From Romanomermis culicivorax (lineage: Eukaryota; Nematoda; Enoplea; Mermithida; Mermithidae), in the NCBI GenBank assembly GCA_963922205.1, contig CAWUHX010000012.1, forward strand, positions 1,984,001 to 2,048,000: a stretch of 64,000 bases of DNA. The letters are read 5' to 3'. Below the pieces are notes generated by a model. It made no database searches. It worked only from the letters and a program-made list of their open reading frames with translations, and was not told the origin of the DNA. Positions 9,844 through 19,643 of the stretch are shown here, piece by piece. How positions within the stretch are numbered: the first letter of the stretch is position 1; the number at the start of each line of letters is the position of its first letter. The translations under genes were made by a program, and so were the position numbers.

Positions 9844-12807
9844 CACATAAAGGAGATGTTGGATCAAGGAGTGATCGAGCCCTCGAAGTCACCGTGGGCT
9901 GCACCCTTGTTCCTGGTTGGAAAGAAAGATGGAACTACGAGACCCGTAGTGGATTTTAGAGGTATAAACGAAGTGACTAAGGATGATAAATATCCCATCC
10001 CGAGAATGGATGACTATTTAGATTGCCTTGGAAGAGCGAAGTTCTATACGACTCTAGATTTGAAGTCGGGATATTGGCAGGTCCCGATGGAGGAGGAAAG
10101 CAAGGAGAAAACGGCCTTTATATGCCAAGAGGGCTTATTTCAATTTAAAGTGATGCCGTTTGGGTTGAAGAATGCACCTGCTGAATTCCAAAGGATGATG
10201 GAGAGAATCCTTGGGGATTTAGTATGGAAAATTTGCCTAGTGTATATAGATGATATTATCATCTTCTCGAATACGTTCGAGGAACACTTAGAGAATATGA
10301 ACTTGGTGCTAGAAGCGTTGAGGAAGGCGAAGTTGACTCTTAAGCCAGAGAAATGTGAATTTCTTCCCGAGAAGGTGCACTTTTTAGGACACATCTTGGA
10401 TGCGAATGGAATTTCTCCGGATCCTAAGAAGGTCAAGGCGATAACGGAATTTCCATTCCCGGATTCTGTTAAGAAAATGCAGAGATTCCTAGGTATGCTA
10501 CAATGGTGTAAGAAATTTATACCGGACCTAGCAGCACTAGCCGAACCTTTGTACAAATTAACAGGCAAGAAGGGAACATGGAATGTAACGGAGTTGCATT
10601 ACACAACTTTTGAGAAGCTCAAAGTAGCATTGACCTCAGTACCTTTCTTAAGACATCCAATTTTAGATGGATCTGCACGATTCATTCTTCAAACGGATGC
10701 CAGTGGAATTGCATTGGGAGCAGTGTTATGTCAAGAGACTGACTCGGAACGTTGGGTAGTTGCCTACAATAGTCGGATATTGCGGGCAGAAGAAAGGAAA
10801 TGGTGCGCCACCGAAAGGGAATGCTTAGCTGTGGTTTACAGCCTAAAAATTTATAAACATTATCTTTTGGGCCAAAAGGTCAGGATTCAAACTGACCACA
10901 AACCATTATTATCAATGAGGGTGAATACACAGACTAATGACAAACTCAAGAGGTGGAACGCATTCATTTGCCAGTTTAATCACAAGTTGGAGTATGTGCC
11001 TGGCAGACAGAATGCCATGGCAGATTTCCTCTCAAGGAAGGAGGAACCGGATGAGCAGAAAGAGAAGTTGCCACCAAAATGGGAACTTATCTTTCAGAAA
11101 GAAGAAGTGAAATCTCTTACTGAAGACGAAGTCCTTAACCAAAACCACAAAGTTTTAGTGAAACAACTTCGGGAACTCAGAGGAGATGAAGTGGATGAGG
11201 CTGTAGGAGTCTTCACTCCGGTGAAGATGGCCACAGCTTCAGTGGCTTCAAAGTATAGTGTTAGTGATGAAACTCAACTTAATATTTCTCCAGAATTTGA
11301 TAATTATCGAACGCCTGAGAAATATGAAATTGAGGCGGTAGTCACTAGACAAATGGCAAAAAACTTGCGGCAGGAGGAAAAAGGACATCCTCCTGGGCAA
11401 GCAAAACCTAAGGAAGAGGTGAAGAGAATTTTTGAACCGAAGGAGAAGGAGTTTGAAGAAGCCCCAGAGATTGAAGATGGTAGATCGAAAGGGCTTATCT
11501 CAAACGCCTTGATGTCAAAGTTGCAAGGAAAGGATAAAGATCTAAAAGTGATCTTCGAGAAACTAGGTGCTAGTAGTAGCACTAAGTCTCAAAGTAGCTT
11601 TTATATCGATCAAGGGATACTATATAGAGAGACTTTTGGCGAGGCAGAGGATCAAATTGTTGTCCCCTCTGTTCTCAAAAAAGTTGTCCTGCATCAGTAT
11701 CATGGAGCAGTGATGATGACGCATCAAGGATTCAAGAGAACCCTTGCTATTATTAAGAAGCGGTTCTGGTGGCCGAGCATCGAAAAGGATGTTCGGAGCT
11801 GGATCAGTTTTTGTCCGATATGTCAAATTGCGACTCCAGGAAAGGCTACAATTCCGCCATTGAATCCAATCATTCCTAGAGGACCATTTGACATAGTCTC
11901 TGTAGATATTGTGGGAATATCTCCCATGAGCGAGAAAAGACCGTATGTGATAGTATTTCAAGATTACTTTACAAAATGGGTGGAAGCAGAAATGATCCCG
12001 GATCAATCTGCTGTAACCATTGTGGACAGTTTTCTTCGGAATATTGTGTTCAGGCATGGAACCCCGGTGAAATTGTTGAGTGATAACGGTTCATGCTTTA
12101 CAGCTGATTTGATGACGTCAGTCTGTAAATTGTTGGAGTGTCAGAAGATTTTCACAACTGCCTACCATCCACAAGGAAATGGAATGGTTGAAAGGTTTAA
12201 CCAAACCTTGATCAAGCAGTTGCGAAAGGTTGCTATAGAGGATTCAGATAAGTGGGACAGATATTTGCAATCTGTCGTTTTTGCATATAATGCCACACCT
12301 CATACCTCAACGAGATGTTCTCCATTTGCCTTATTGAGAGGTCATGAGGCAAATTTTGGCATTAGTATTGGTGTTGCTAGAAACATAGTTCTGCCAATGA
12401 ACTATGAGGCTTATAAGCATATACTAACCGAAAGTTTAGTAGAAACTTATGAGACCATTGCTGAGAATATCAGGAAGGCTGCGGAGAGCAGTAAAAAGTT
12501 TTTCGACCGTAAAGCAAAAGCTCATGATTATTCCGTCAATGATTGGGTTTTGCTGAAAGTCGATAAACAGAAAAAACTGGGTCTTCCGTGGCAAGGACCG
12601 TATGTTGTTACTGATAATAGTAGATTATCAGAGAATGTGCTTGAAATCGCTCACTGGAGAGAGCCGCTGAAAAAGCAGGTGGTATCCGTGAGCAGGTTAA
12701 AGCACTTTCGCTACGAGACCGGCAGATGGCTGCAGTCTAACGACGTGTCATCTAAGGACACGCAGTTTACTGTAGATTCAAAAATTGATAATTATAAACT
12801 GCCGTAG
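9844..12807 (+). CDS. pol: Pol: reverse transcriptase, RNase H, integrase
   Basis: In frame with gag-protease, directly after the TGA; the first ATG is at 9856. RT: IEPSKSPWAAPLFLV, LDLKSGYWQV, MPFGLKNAPAEFQ and catalytic YIDD at 10243-10254. RNase H: QTDASGIALGAV near 10690 and a TERECLAVVY block. Integrase: HHCC zinc finger (HX3H and CPIC, about 11690-11825) and a DDE core with aspartates in SVDIVGI and LSDNGSCF and glutamate in MVERFNQT. The C-terminus has a GPY-type module (LPWQGPYVV). This encodes cDNA synthesis and integration. All catalytic residues checked are present and no other stop or frameshift was found. Expression would need suppression of the TGA or internal initiation. Confidence 0.95.
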   Translation, partial: HIKEMLDQGVIEPSKSPWAAPLFLVGKKDGTTRPVVDFRGINEVTKDDKYPIPRMDDYLDCLGRAKFYTTLDLKSGYWQVPMEEESKEKTAFICQEGLFQFKVMPFGLKNAPAEFQRMMERILGDLVWKICLVYIDDIIIFSNTFEEHLENMNLVLEALRKAKLTLKPEKCEFLPEKVHFLGHILDANGISPDPKKVKAITEFPFPDSVKKMQRFLGMLQWCKKFIPDLAALAEPLYKLTGKKGTWNVTELHYTTFEKLKVALTSVPFLRHPILDGSARFILQTDASGIALGAVLCQETDSERWVVAYNSRILRAEERKWCATERECLAVVYSLKIYKHYLLGQKVRIQTDHKPLLSMRVNTQTNDKLKRWNAFICQFNHKLEYVPGRQNAMADFLSRKEEPDEQKEKLPPKWELIFQKEEVKSLTEDEVLNQNHKVLVKQLRELRGDEVDEAVGVFTPVKMATASVASKYSVSDETQLNISPEFDNYRTPEKYEIEAVVTRQMAKNLRQEEKGHPPGQAKPKEEVKRIFEPKEKEFEEAPEIEDGRSKGLISNALMSKLQGKDKDLKVIFEKLGASSSTKSQSSFYIDQGILYRETFGEAEDQIVVPSVLKKVVLHQYHGAVMMTHQGFKRTLAIIKKRFWWPSIEKDVRSWISFCPICQIATPGKATIPPLNPIIPRGPFDIVSVDIVGISPMSEKRPYVIVFQDYFTKWVEAEMIPDQSAVTIVDSFLRNIVFRHGTPVKLLSDNGSCFTADLMTSVCKLLECQKIFTTAYHPQGNGMVERFNQTLIKQLRKVAIEDSDKWDRYLQSVVFAYNATPHTSTRCSPFALLRGHEANFGISIGVARNIVLPMNYEAYKHILTESLVETYETIAENIRKAAESSKKFFDRKAKAHDYSVNDWVLLKVDKQKKLGLPWQGPYVVTDNSRLSENVLEIAHWREPLKKQVVSVSRLKHFRYETGRWLQSNDVSSKDTQFTVDSKIDNYKLP

Positions 12808-14080
12808 CGCGTAGCGCTGTTTTTCGCGTGTGTGTGTGCGTATGAATACCCCCCCATATTTTTTCGTCCCGAATTGTGTATTTAAGTACAAATTGTAATT
12901 AATTGTATTTATTTATGTATTTATCGTGTATTTATCATGTATTTTTAAATTTTTCTCGCGTAAATCTTTAAATTTTCAAAAATTCTTGGTAAAAAACCAC
13001 TCTTCGCAAAAACCTAAAATTTTAAAAACTTTTTTCGCGGCCTAAATCGTAAATTTCCCCGAGTCCGAGTAATTTTTTTGGAGGAAATAGTTAGTTGTTG
13101 CCCCCCAATTCTGTGAATATTGGAAGAATTGGGAAAACCGCTGAGTTTTAGAGTGAAAATAGACAAAAAGTAGCGAAAGCGGAAAATTTGTCGATTTTTC
13201 AGCTCATATTAAACAATTTTAAAAAAAAATTTTGCAAAAATTGATAGCGCCGAATTATTAGAATTCGAAAAAGAAGCGGAAGGAATGTCCAGGCCCCCCA
13301 ATGGATGCCGGACGAAACAGTATTTGGTCACGGACCCCCACGTGACCTACAGACAGCCGCAGGTGCGGCAAAACAATCGGTATTTTTTAGTCGATGGTAA
13401 GCGACCTAAGTTTTAAACTTAGTTAATCTAAAAATTAATTGGGCAAAGCAGGATGTCATAGCCCACGGGTGTCTAGACGAAGGCCTAGACAATTGTAAAA
13501 GTTTAGTGGGAACAAAATTGTTCTGTCAGCTTGAAAAAGTGTGGCAAAGCTGCCCATAGCGCGAAGTTTGGACTTTTTGCGAAACTACATCATTCCTCTA
13601 CACACATAGCGAGTTGAATAAATTCGTCTATGTGATGGGGAAGAAGTGGAGTGTAGCAACTAGTCGACTAGGGGTAGATATTTTCAAAATTTATTTAAAT
13701 TTCTAAATTCCATCTTTACTTAATTTTCTACGAATTTCCACATTTTGGGTAAATTAGTAAATATATTTTTAAATTTCTTCTTGGAAATTCTTAATTTATT
13801 AGTTGGATAGGCCGTTTTGGGCGTTGGATTGAGATGGCATGCAGTCGATTGATGGAAGACGCAGGTGGTCTGTGCGTGTACTCCCGTATAAGGTAGAAGT
13901 CGGGGCCGCACTTGTGTTTAACTATCTGCCAACACTAACCCAATATATGTTTGGTACCTTATTTTCCCCTGCTTGCAATTTTCTCTTCTTCTTTCCTATT
14001 TGTGCTTACTATCTGTGGTGAAGGTAGAATTTAACCGATGTTTGTCCGCTTTGGGAAAAATTTTCATTAAAAAGTTGTAA
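12808..14080 (+). other. internal spacer between pol and ORF3
   Basis: 1.27 kb without a credible reading frame. It includes AT-rich and C-run segments, and a GGTAAG donor-like site near 13396. A T-rich tract ending TTTTTTAG (about 14095-14102) lies just upstream of the ORF3 coding sequence and looks like a splice acceptor, as expected if ORF3 is made from a spliced message the way env genes are. Confidence 0.6.
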
Positions 14081-14137
14081 ACATTTCGCCTGAATTTTTT
14101 AGACTACAATGTCAAGCGCATTGTTAGAGTCGGCGAA

Positions 14138-17100
14138 TTGGAACGATGGTTTGCAACGACGTTCGGAAGATTTCCGTTGGAACTAACAGAACCGAAATTG
14201 GTCGAAATAGGTAAGGTGGCTGAGATGGTCGAAACCTTGAAGGACAGTAGGTTTCGAGGACAGCCAGTTATCGGTTTTGATACCGAGAAAGTTACTCAAG
14301 AGTATGTGAGTAAGGTTTTCGCGACTTCTGGGGTTGATAACCCAAAAGGGAAGGAGTTCGCGAGAGTCATTAGCTTCTCGACGGTGACTGGAGACACCTT
14401 TGTTGTAGATACTACGACAATCATGCCGAAGGAATGGACGCTCATTCATGAGCTCTTAGATTCGGACATGCTTCTCGTTGGATACAACTTGGTTACAGAT
14501 CTGGTTGCCATCTGGAATGTTAATGGCGCAGGCAGAAATCACCAGGATGTTGATCTGACAGCAGAGATCAAGTATAGAATTACATCTTCGTATGGCCGTT
14601 ATTATGACGTAGCCAAGGTAGGAGATCAATTGAATGGAAGATTTTTGGCAATGTCCAGGAAGTTGGGACTTTGCCCGGAAACTTTTAAGCTGAAAGGGTT
14701 GTTCACGGAGCTGTATCTGGCGGACGTTGGTTATTTCCAAATCGATTTCCGTCAGAGAGCGCAACGTGAACGATTCTGTAGGCACACGTTGACGCAGTTT
14801 GAAATCAGGTATTCAGCACTGGACGCCTACTACTCATTGTTGGTTTTCTTAGCGTTTTTCCACTATGAGTTAGCTATGGAAGTCGAGGTCGGATTCCAGT
14901 ATTTTCCGCATGATTTGATGAAAGCGGATCAAATCCAGATAATGTCGTACAGGTTGTACAGGTTTTTTAATATCATACATGGAGAGAATTTTCCGCAGAC
15001 TTTTTGTGGAAGTCCGGAAGTAGAGGAGCCGCAGTCGTCGGCTATTTACCACGTAATGAGACAGGAAGCGTATGCCCGTATGGCTGCCCAAATGGACACC
15101 TCATTTGGAGGCTATGTGGAGTACAGCTTCCCTCATTACGAGGCAAATCCGAAGAGAGGAAGAGACGTGAGTATACCTAAAGGAATTCATCCTGATTATA
15201 CCGTTAAAGAGAAAAGTAAGAATGTAGACGGTAACGATACGGTAAGTGAGGACGAAGAGTTCGAAGAAGCTTTGTCGGAAAAGCAGATTAGAACTCGAAT
15301 AATGAACAAGGTGGTAGATATGGTTAATCGAGGGAAGAGTTTCAGTAGACTCGATGAACCAGTATCTATGGTTTTATACGAGAATTATCTAAGGTATAGA
15401 AAAGAAACGAAGCAGTTATTGGAGATACCAACTCTGGAAGTTGATTACCACGAGTATGAACCGGTCAGAATTTCGAACGGTAAAGACTCGTATGTAAGGC
15501 AACACTGGAGTATGGATATCGCTCCTTATTCTGAAATATTGATCGAAGACAATTTTAAGAATCTGGAGTCAGTGTGTAATAAAGTTCCGCTCACGTTTCA
15601 TTTGTTTTGGCCAGCTTGCAGAGAGGAAGCGGAGGAGTACCTTACCTCTCTCCTTGACCACAACTATTTAAGATCCTTTAGCCCTGAGGGAAAGGAACAA
15701 CTCTTGAAGATGTTGTGGAGGGGAGATAGGTACGGTCAGTACTTATCATTTTTGAATAGTCTTCCAGTAACAGAGGTACATACGCCAACCAAGGGCGATT
15801 CTATTACATGTTGGGGAAATCGTTTCGGATTTCTGCCGATCCGATTTTGGCCTAAGACAAAGTCATGGGAGCAAAGACCGGAAGATAAAAGGAAGCATTT
15901 GGCGGAGTGTCCGCAGTACAAAGATAATCCGTACTGCTATCAGAGGTTTTACTTCCGCCAGATAGCTGTTAGAGTTCCAGGTTTGCGATACCCAATAGAT
16001 ATGAGTGAGGACGCAACGAAGGAGAACCAGAAAAAGAGCGTCTTAGCGTATCAACCGGAATACGTTCCAGGTTATGAGCCGCCATTTTTTGAGCCGATAT
16101 TGCCGTCCGATGCTCCAGGTTTTACGATTACGCATATTGGCGATAAGGTTGTAGTGACGCCGATAGGTAAGCAGCCAGCAGTGCCGGTTACAGGCACTGA
16201 GGTAAGCACAACGGTGACTCAACAATCTGGAGTTGATATGAGTAGTTTGGATCAGGTGCAGGGGATGCAGGCTGAGCCTGTTGCGGCGAAAGCACAGCAA
16301 CAGGTGATACCTGCAGACCTCAACACCCCCATAGACTTGAATCAGGTAGGAGACGATTTAGAAGTGGACAATGAGGTCACTGTTGAATCGTTGATACAGC
16401 CTGATCAAGAAACACAGGTAACTTCTTTACTAGATCAGACAGAGAGTTTACTTTCTGGAATGGATGTCAGGGCAGAGCCGATGTTGGATGAAAGCAGTCT
16501 GATAACGATTGCTGCAAGTCCAGCAATAGAGGAAATTGAAGCAAGGCTCAGGGAGCAAGCTGAAAAGGAAATCAAGAGACAGAAGGAGATTTTTACTAAG
16601 CAGCTTGCGGAGCAGAAAGCGAGATTAGATCAGCAGCAGAAGCAGCTGGAACTAGTATTGGCTGGTTTTACGGCGCAGCCGACGCCTCTGGCAGCGCCTA
16701 CAGTCGTGCAAGCTCCAGCCAAGCCGCCTACTGCTTATCATATCCCGAAATTGCCGGTGCAACCTTCTAGTACGCAGGTCATCCAGCCTGCGGTCAGCAA
16801 GGTTACGCCGACAGTTCAAGTAGCGCCCAGAGATCCAAGTATGGACGGTGGTATACCAGGTATGTATACTGCCGAAGAGGTCAGAAAGTTCAGAGCAGAA
16901 GGTCGTACAGACGAACAAATTAAAAGACTAGGAAGACGAAAGTTAGCCCGAAGGGCCAATAGGGCTAAAAAGAGAGATGAAGAGGATGTTATTGAAATCA
17001 GTGATGGTGAAGGAGAACAGACAGGGAGTTCTACGTCTGTGGATTTGAAGTTTGCAGGATCTACAACTTTATTAACGGATTCAACCAAATCCAAGACTGG

Positions 17101-18418
17101 AACTACGCCGACAAGCCTGATGCCTGGAACCAAAAGTTCTACGAGTCAGGTGCAGTCGACGGTTGCTTCGGCTAAAGTACCTAGTAAATCGTCTGCATCT
17201 CAGGTAAGTGCAACGACGAAAAGTACTTTGGCTAAGCCCTTGTCTAAGGTCGATAAGACTTCTCAGCAGGACCAGAGCAGCGCTTCAGGGAAAAAAGTTG
17301 TTTCTAAACCCTCTACGTCGGAACCAACAAAATCGGTCAAGAGAAGTAGAGATAAGGAAGTAACTTTGGAGTACCTAAGTTCTGTTTTGAGGGACTACTG
17401 GGATGTCCATAAGAAGTTTCCCTTGGTGAAGAAAAGGATAGATTTTTCGACACCGGAGGTGATCGAATTCTTTGCTCAGGATATGCCAGATGATAATAGG
17501 AATCAAATCATTTGGGCATTAGTGAATAATGGAGTAGAGGAGCTTTACGAGAACTACGGGGATCACTTTGATGTTCAAGGTGGTTTCCTGTATGATCATG
17601 TAAACGTTCCTGAGCCCATTTGGGAGTATATTTGGCTCAAGTTTATGCCAAATTGGTTTCATCATTTTGATGCGGAAATAGTGATGGCAGCCGTGAGATA
17701 CTTATGTACCATGGTGTTGCTAAAATTAGAACAACAGCAGTTGGGCCCGAGACATATTGGTGCAATTGATGCACGGGCCAAGTCATTTGTCACAGAAAGG
17801 TATTATTCTATCTACCTGCGGGGAGAAGGTAGTACTGCATTCAGGGAAGCGTACGCCAACCGAATGCAGGAGCACCAACAAACTGCAGTAGATATGGCAG
17901 CAAAGAGAAGGTTGGCGGACATGGTTCAGAAATTTTCTGGTAAATTCCAGAAGGCCGAGGATGAGGAGGGGCAACCCTTCAAGATTCCAATGTTAACGGA
18001 AAGACAACCTAGAGATGCTTCCAGGACTAGGAGCCAGCACTCGCGACAATCGTCTCACTCGCAGGGTCGGCACCAGCCTGGAGTGTTCAAATTACCGTAT
18101 GCGAATCAACAAAGTCAAGGTAGGTCCACTACCTCAGCTTCAGGAGTATCTTCCGTAAGTTCCACTCAGGGCTCGTACCAGAGGGGAACTGGAGGGGGAT
18201 ATGGCCGGGGCTGGGGTCAGGGACAGGGTCAAGGTAGACCCTTTAAGATGGTTAATCCGCAACCGTATAGAGGACAGGCGATGGGCGGACCCCCTCGTGC
18301 AGCCCAACCTCGAGGAGTTTTTGGGGGATTCCTCAGGGGTCGTGGAGCTCGAGGTGGTCCCTACCCTCGCCGTGGTAGCTTCCAATACGGCGGTTATGGT
18401 GGCGGCGGGCAACAATAA
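14138..18418 (+). CDS. ORF3: DEDDy 3'-5' exonuclease-RGG protein
   Basis: About 1,426 codons from a non-ATG (TTG) codon; open upstream to 14081; first in-frame ATG at 14225 (residue 30). Exonuclease domain at about residues 40-250: ExoI VIGFDTE (D48, E50), ExoII GYNLVTD (N117, D121), ExoIII RYSALDAYY (Y225, D229), so all DEDDy residues are present. Next come an unrecognised region rich in aromatics (about 400-640), a Gln/Pro/Thr linker with a coiled coil (about 795-850), a basic RRKLARRANRAKKR tract, a predicted helical domain (about 1070-1270) and an RGG/GGY-rich tail (about 1345-1426). It has no signal peptide or membrane span, so it is not an envelope gene. Known relatives of this fold trim RNA or ssDNA 3' ends (WRN and Egalitarian type). 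A role in RNP or cDNA-end processing is inference. Confidence 0.9.
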   Translation: MERWFATTFGRFPLELTEPKLVEIGKVAEMVETLKDSRFRGQPVIGFDTEKVTQEYVSKVFATSGVDNPKGKEFARVISFSTVTGDTFVVDTTTIMPKEWTLIHELLDSDMLLVGYNLVTDLVAIWNVNGAGRNHQDVDLTAEIKYRITSSYGRYYDVAKVGDQLNGRFLAMSRKLGLCPETFKLKGLFTELYLADVGYFQIDFRQRAQRERFCRHTLTQFEIRYSALDAYYSLLVFLAFFHYELAMEVEVGFQYFPHDLMKADQIQIMSYRLYRFFNIIHGENFPQTFCGSPEVEEPQSSAIYHVMRQEAYARMAAQMDTSFGGYVEYSFPHYEANPKRGRDVSIPKGIHPDYTVKEKSKNVDGNDTVSEDEEFEEALSEKQIRTRIMNKVVDMVNRGKSFSRLDEPVSMVLYENYLRYRKETKQLLEIPTLEVDYHEYEPVRISNGKDSYVRQHWSMDIAPYSEILIEDNFKNLESVCNKVPLTFHLFWPACREEAEEYLTSLLDHNYLRSFSPEGKEQLLKMLWRGDRYGQYLSFLNSLPVTEVHTPTKGDSITCWGNRFGFLPIRFWPKTKSWEQRPEDKRKHLAECPQYKDNPYCYQRFYFRQIAVRVPGLRYPIDMSEDATKENQKKSVLAYQPEYVPGYEPPFFEPILPSDAPGFTITHIGDKVVVTPIGKQPAVPVTGTEVSTTVTQQSGVDMSSLDQVQGMQAEPVAAKAQQQVIPADLNTPIDLNQVGDDLEVDNEVTVESLIQPDQETQVTSLLDQTESLLSGMDVRAEPMLDESSLITIAASPAIEEIEARLREQAEKEIKRQKEIFTKQLAEQKARLDQQQKQLELVLAGFTAQPTPLAAPTVVQAPAKPPTAYHIPKLPVQPSSTQVIQPAVSKVTPTVQVAPRDPSMDGGIPGMYTAEEVRKFRAEGRTDEQIKRLGRRKLARRANRAKKRDEEDVIEISDGEGEQTGSSTSVDLKFAGSTTLLTDSTKSKTGTTPTSLMPGTKSSTSQVQSTVASAKVPSKSSASQVSATTKSTLAKPLSKVDKTSQQDQSSASGKKVVSKPSTSEPTKSVKRSRDKEVTLEYLSSVLRDYWDVHKKFPLVKKRIDFSTPEVIEFFAQDMPDDNRNQIIWALVNNGVEELYENYGDHFDVQGGFLYDHVNVPEPIWEYIWLKFMPNWFHHFDAEIVMAAVRYLCTMVLLKLEQQQLGPRHIGAIDARAKSFVTERYYSIYLRGEGSTAFREAYANRMQEHQQTAVDMAAKRRLADMVQKFSGKFQKAEDEEGQPFKIPMLTERQPRDASRTRSQHSRQSSHSQGRHQPGVFKLPYANQQSQGRSTTSASGVSSVSSTQGSYQRGTGGGYGRGWGQGQGQGRPFKMVNPQPYRGQAMGGPPRAAQPRGVFGGFLRGRGARGGPYPRRGSFQYGGYGGGGQQ

Positions 18419-19160
18419 TTTCATATAGCCGCTTACTTTTTGGACCAAAATTCGTTATTTCGTACAAATTTTATTTCAAAAATATAAAAATACAAAAACA
18501 AAAATAAAATACAAAATACAAAAGAAAAATATATTATCTCGTTTTATTGTTGCTTTAAATTTTAAAAAATTTTCTCATTTCCGGTGCTCAAACATTGCCC
18601 GGCAAAATTCGTTATTTCCGTCCATCTTATTTCGGGCGTGTATATAGCCCTCGTATTTTTTCTCGTTTACTTTCAGGGCCTGAAAAAGATGAAGACGTGA
18701 AATTTTATTTTGCGTTTATAAATTTATTTCGTAAATCTGAAATATTTTATAGAAAATATTTTTTACTGAGTAGATTTGTATTGGACGGAGCGATGTGGCG
18801 AGCGGCCGACCGGGGAGGAAGCGCACCTGGGGCACCTCATCACCGAGGTTGTAAAAACCAGGAAATGGGAGAAGAGGAACGGCGACGCCCCGGATCTAGG
18901 CACAGATCGACGTCAAAGTCCAGGCCGAACTACGTTCGTGATCGTTTCCGGTAGCCCGAAAGGGAGTGCCCTGCCGAATGGATTGGTCAAGGTCGCCGTC
19001 ACCTGAAGGACCTGGTAGGGGCTGGATCACATCTTGGAGGGGGTAGCCCCAAAAATTTGTTTTCCGAGGGGAAAACTGTTATGCAGTCGGGGCCTCAGTA
19101 TGAGACTCAGGCTGCAGAAAGGTTTTCACCTCCCGTTGGTCGGTTTTGAGGGCCGAGGGA
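18419..19160 (+). other. 3' untranslated part of the gypsy element
   Basis: An AT-rich tract (18430-18780) is followed by a GC-richer block (18780-19160). A 119-codon frame at 18595-18954 has no recognisable motif and is probably chance. The last bases before the LTR, GAGGGCCGAGGGA (19148-19160), are the polypurine-tract candidate, although interrupted by CC. Confidence 0.6.
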
Positions 19161-19639
19161 TGTTGGGGTGGCGCCAGGTGCACGTGTTCAGCTTCCGGCG
19201 TCGGTGCGCAGGCGGTTGGACGCGGCGAAAAGTGGCGAGAAAAGAATGATAAATTTGCATAGGTTATTTCTGCCACTGTTTCGCGTTTTTGCTGTCTTTT
19301 TATTAGTGTGAAAAAAGACTTGTTTATGGAGCGTCGCCGCCATCGTCTTTATTATAAGATTTTTGTTTATTATTTTATATTGGCGTCGCCCTTCGTCACC
19401 CAATACAACTTGGACCTGTAAGTTGTTTTGTTTTGTGAGCGTAGTGGAAGGAGTCTTTAAGATTAGGAGTGGAGACTTGGGTAGGAACTCCTGAGGTACG
19501 TGCCAAGGTGTTCTGCCTGAGGTTTAGTGAAAGTTCTGGTGTATATCTGGTGAAACGTCTGGGAGAGTTTGGTGTTTATTGTTGTTGTTAGCCTGTGGTC
19601 AGAACTGTTGCTTAATTGTGACCCCACAGCAGCCTAACA
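19161..19639 (+). repeat. 3' LTR
   Basis: 479 bp, TGTTGGGG to CCTAACA, with no difference seen from the 5' LTR. It is followed by the target duplication ACTT. Confidence 0.97.
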
Positions 19640-19643
19640 ACTT
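19640..19643. repeat. target site duplication ACTT, right copy
   Basis: Matches 5566-5569 exactly and marks the right border of the gypsy insertion. Confidence 0.9.

Larger units (their letters stand above)
5570..19639 (+). mobile_element. Ty3/gypsy LTR retrotransposon with a DEDDy-exonuclease ORF3 (14,070 bp)
   Basis: Complete element: 5' LTR, gag-protease, RT-RNase H-integrase, a ~1.3-kb spacer, a third ORF of about 1,400 codons, a 3' leader and the 3' LTR. Gypsy affiliation follows from the order protease-RT-RNase H-integrase and from the 4-bp ACTT target duplication. The two 479-bp LTRs look identical on direct comparison, so the insertion is very recent. It landed in a dead DNA transposon, in the same orientation as that element's gene. 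At 14 kb it is about twice the usual gypsy length; ORF3 and its flanks explain the excess. One in-frame TGA at 9841 interrupts pol. Confidence 0.97.

Noticed and set aside
14138..18418. ORF3 as an envelope gene
   Set aside because: Position fits, but no signal peptide, transmembrane span or fusion-type features; exonuclease motifs and RGG tail indicate an intracellular protein.
18595..18954. 119-codon frame between ORF3 and the 3' LTR
   Set aside because: Low-complexity basic sequence without a recognisable domain; a chance frame in the untranslated region.
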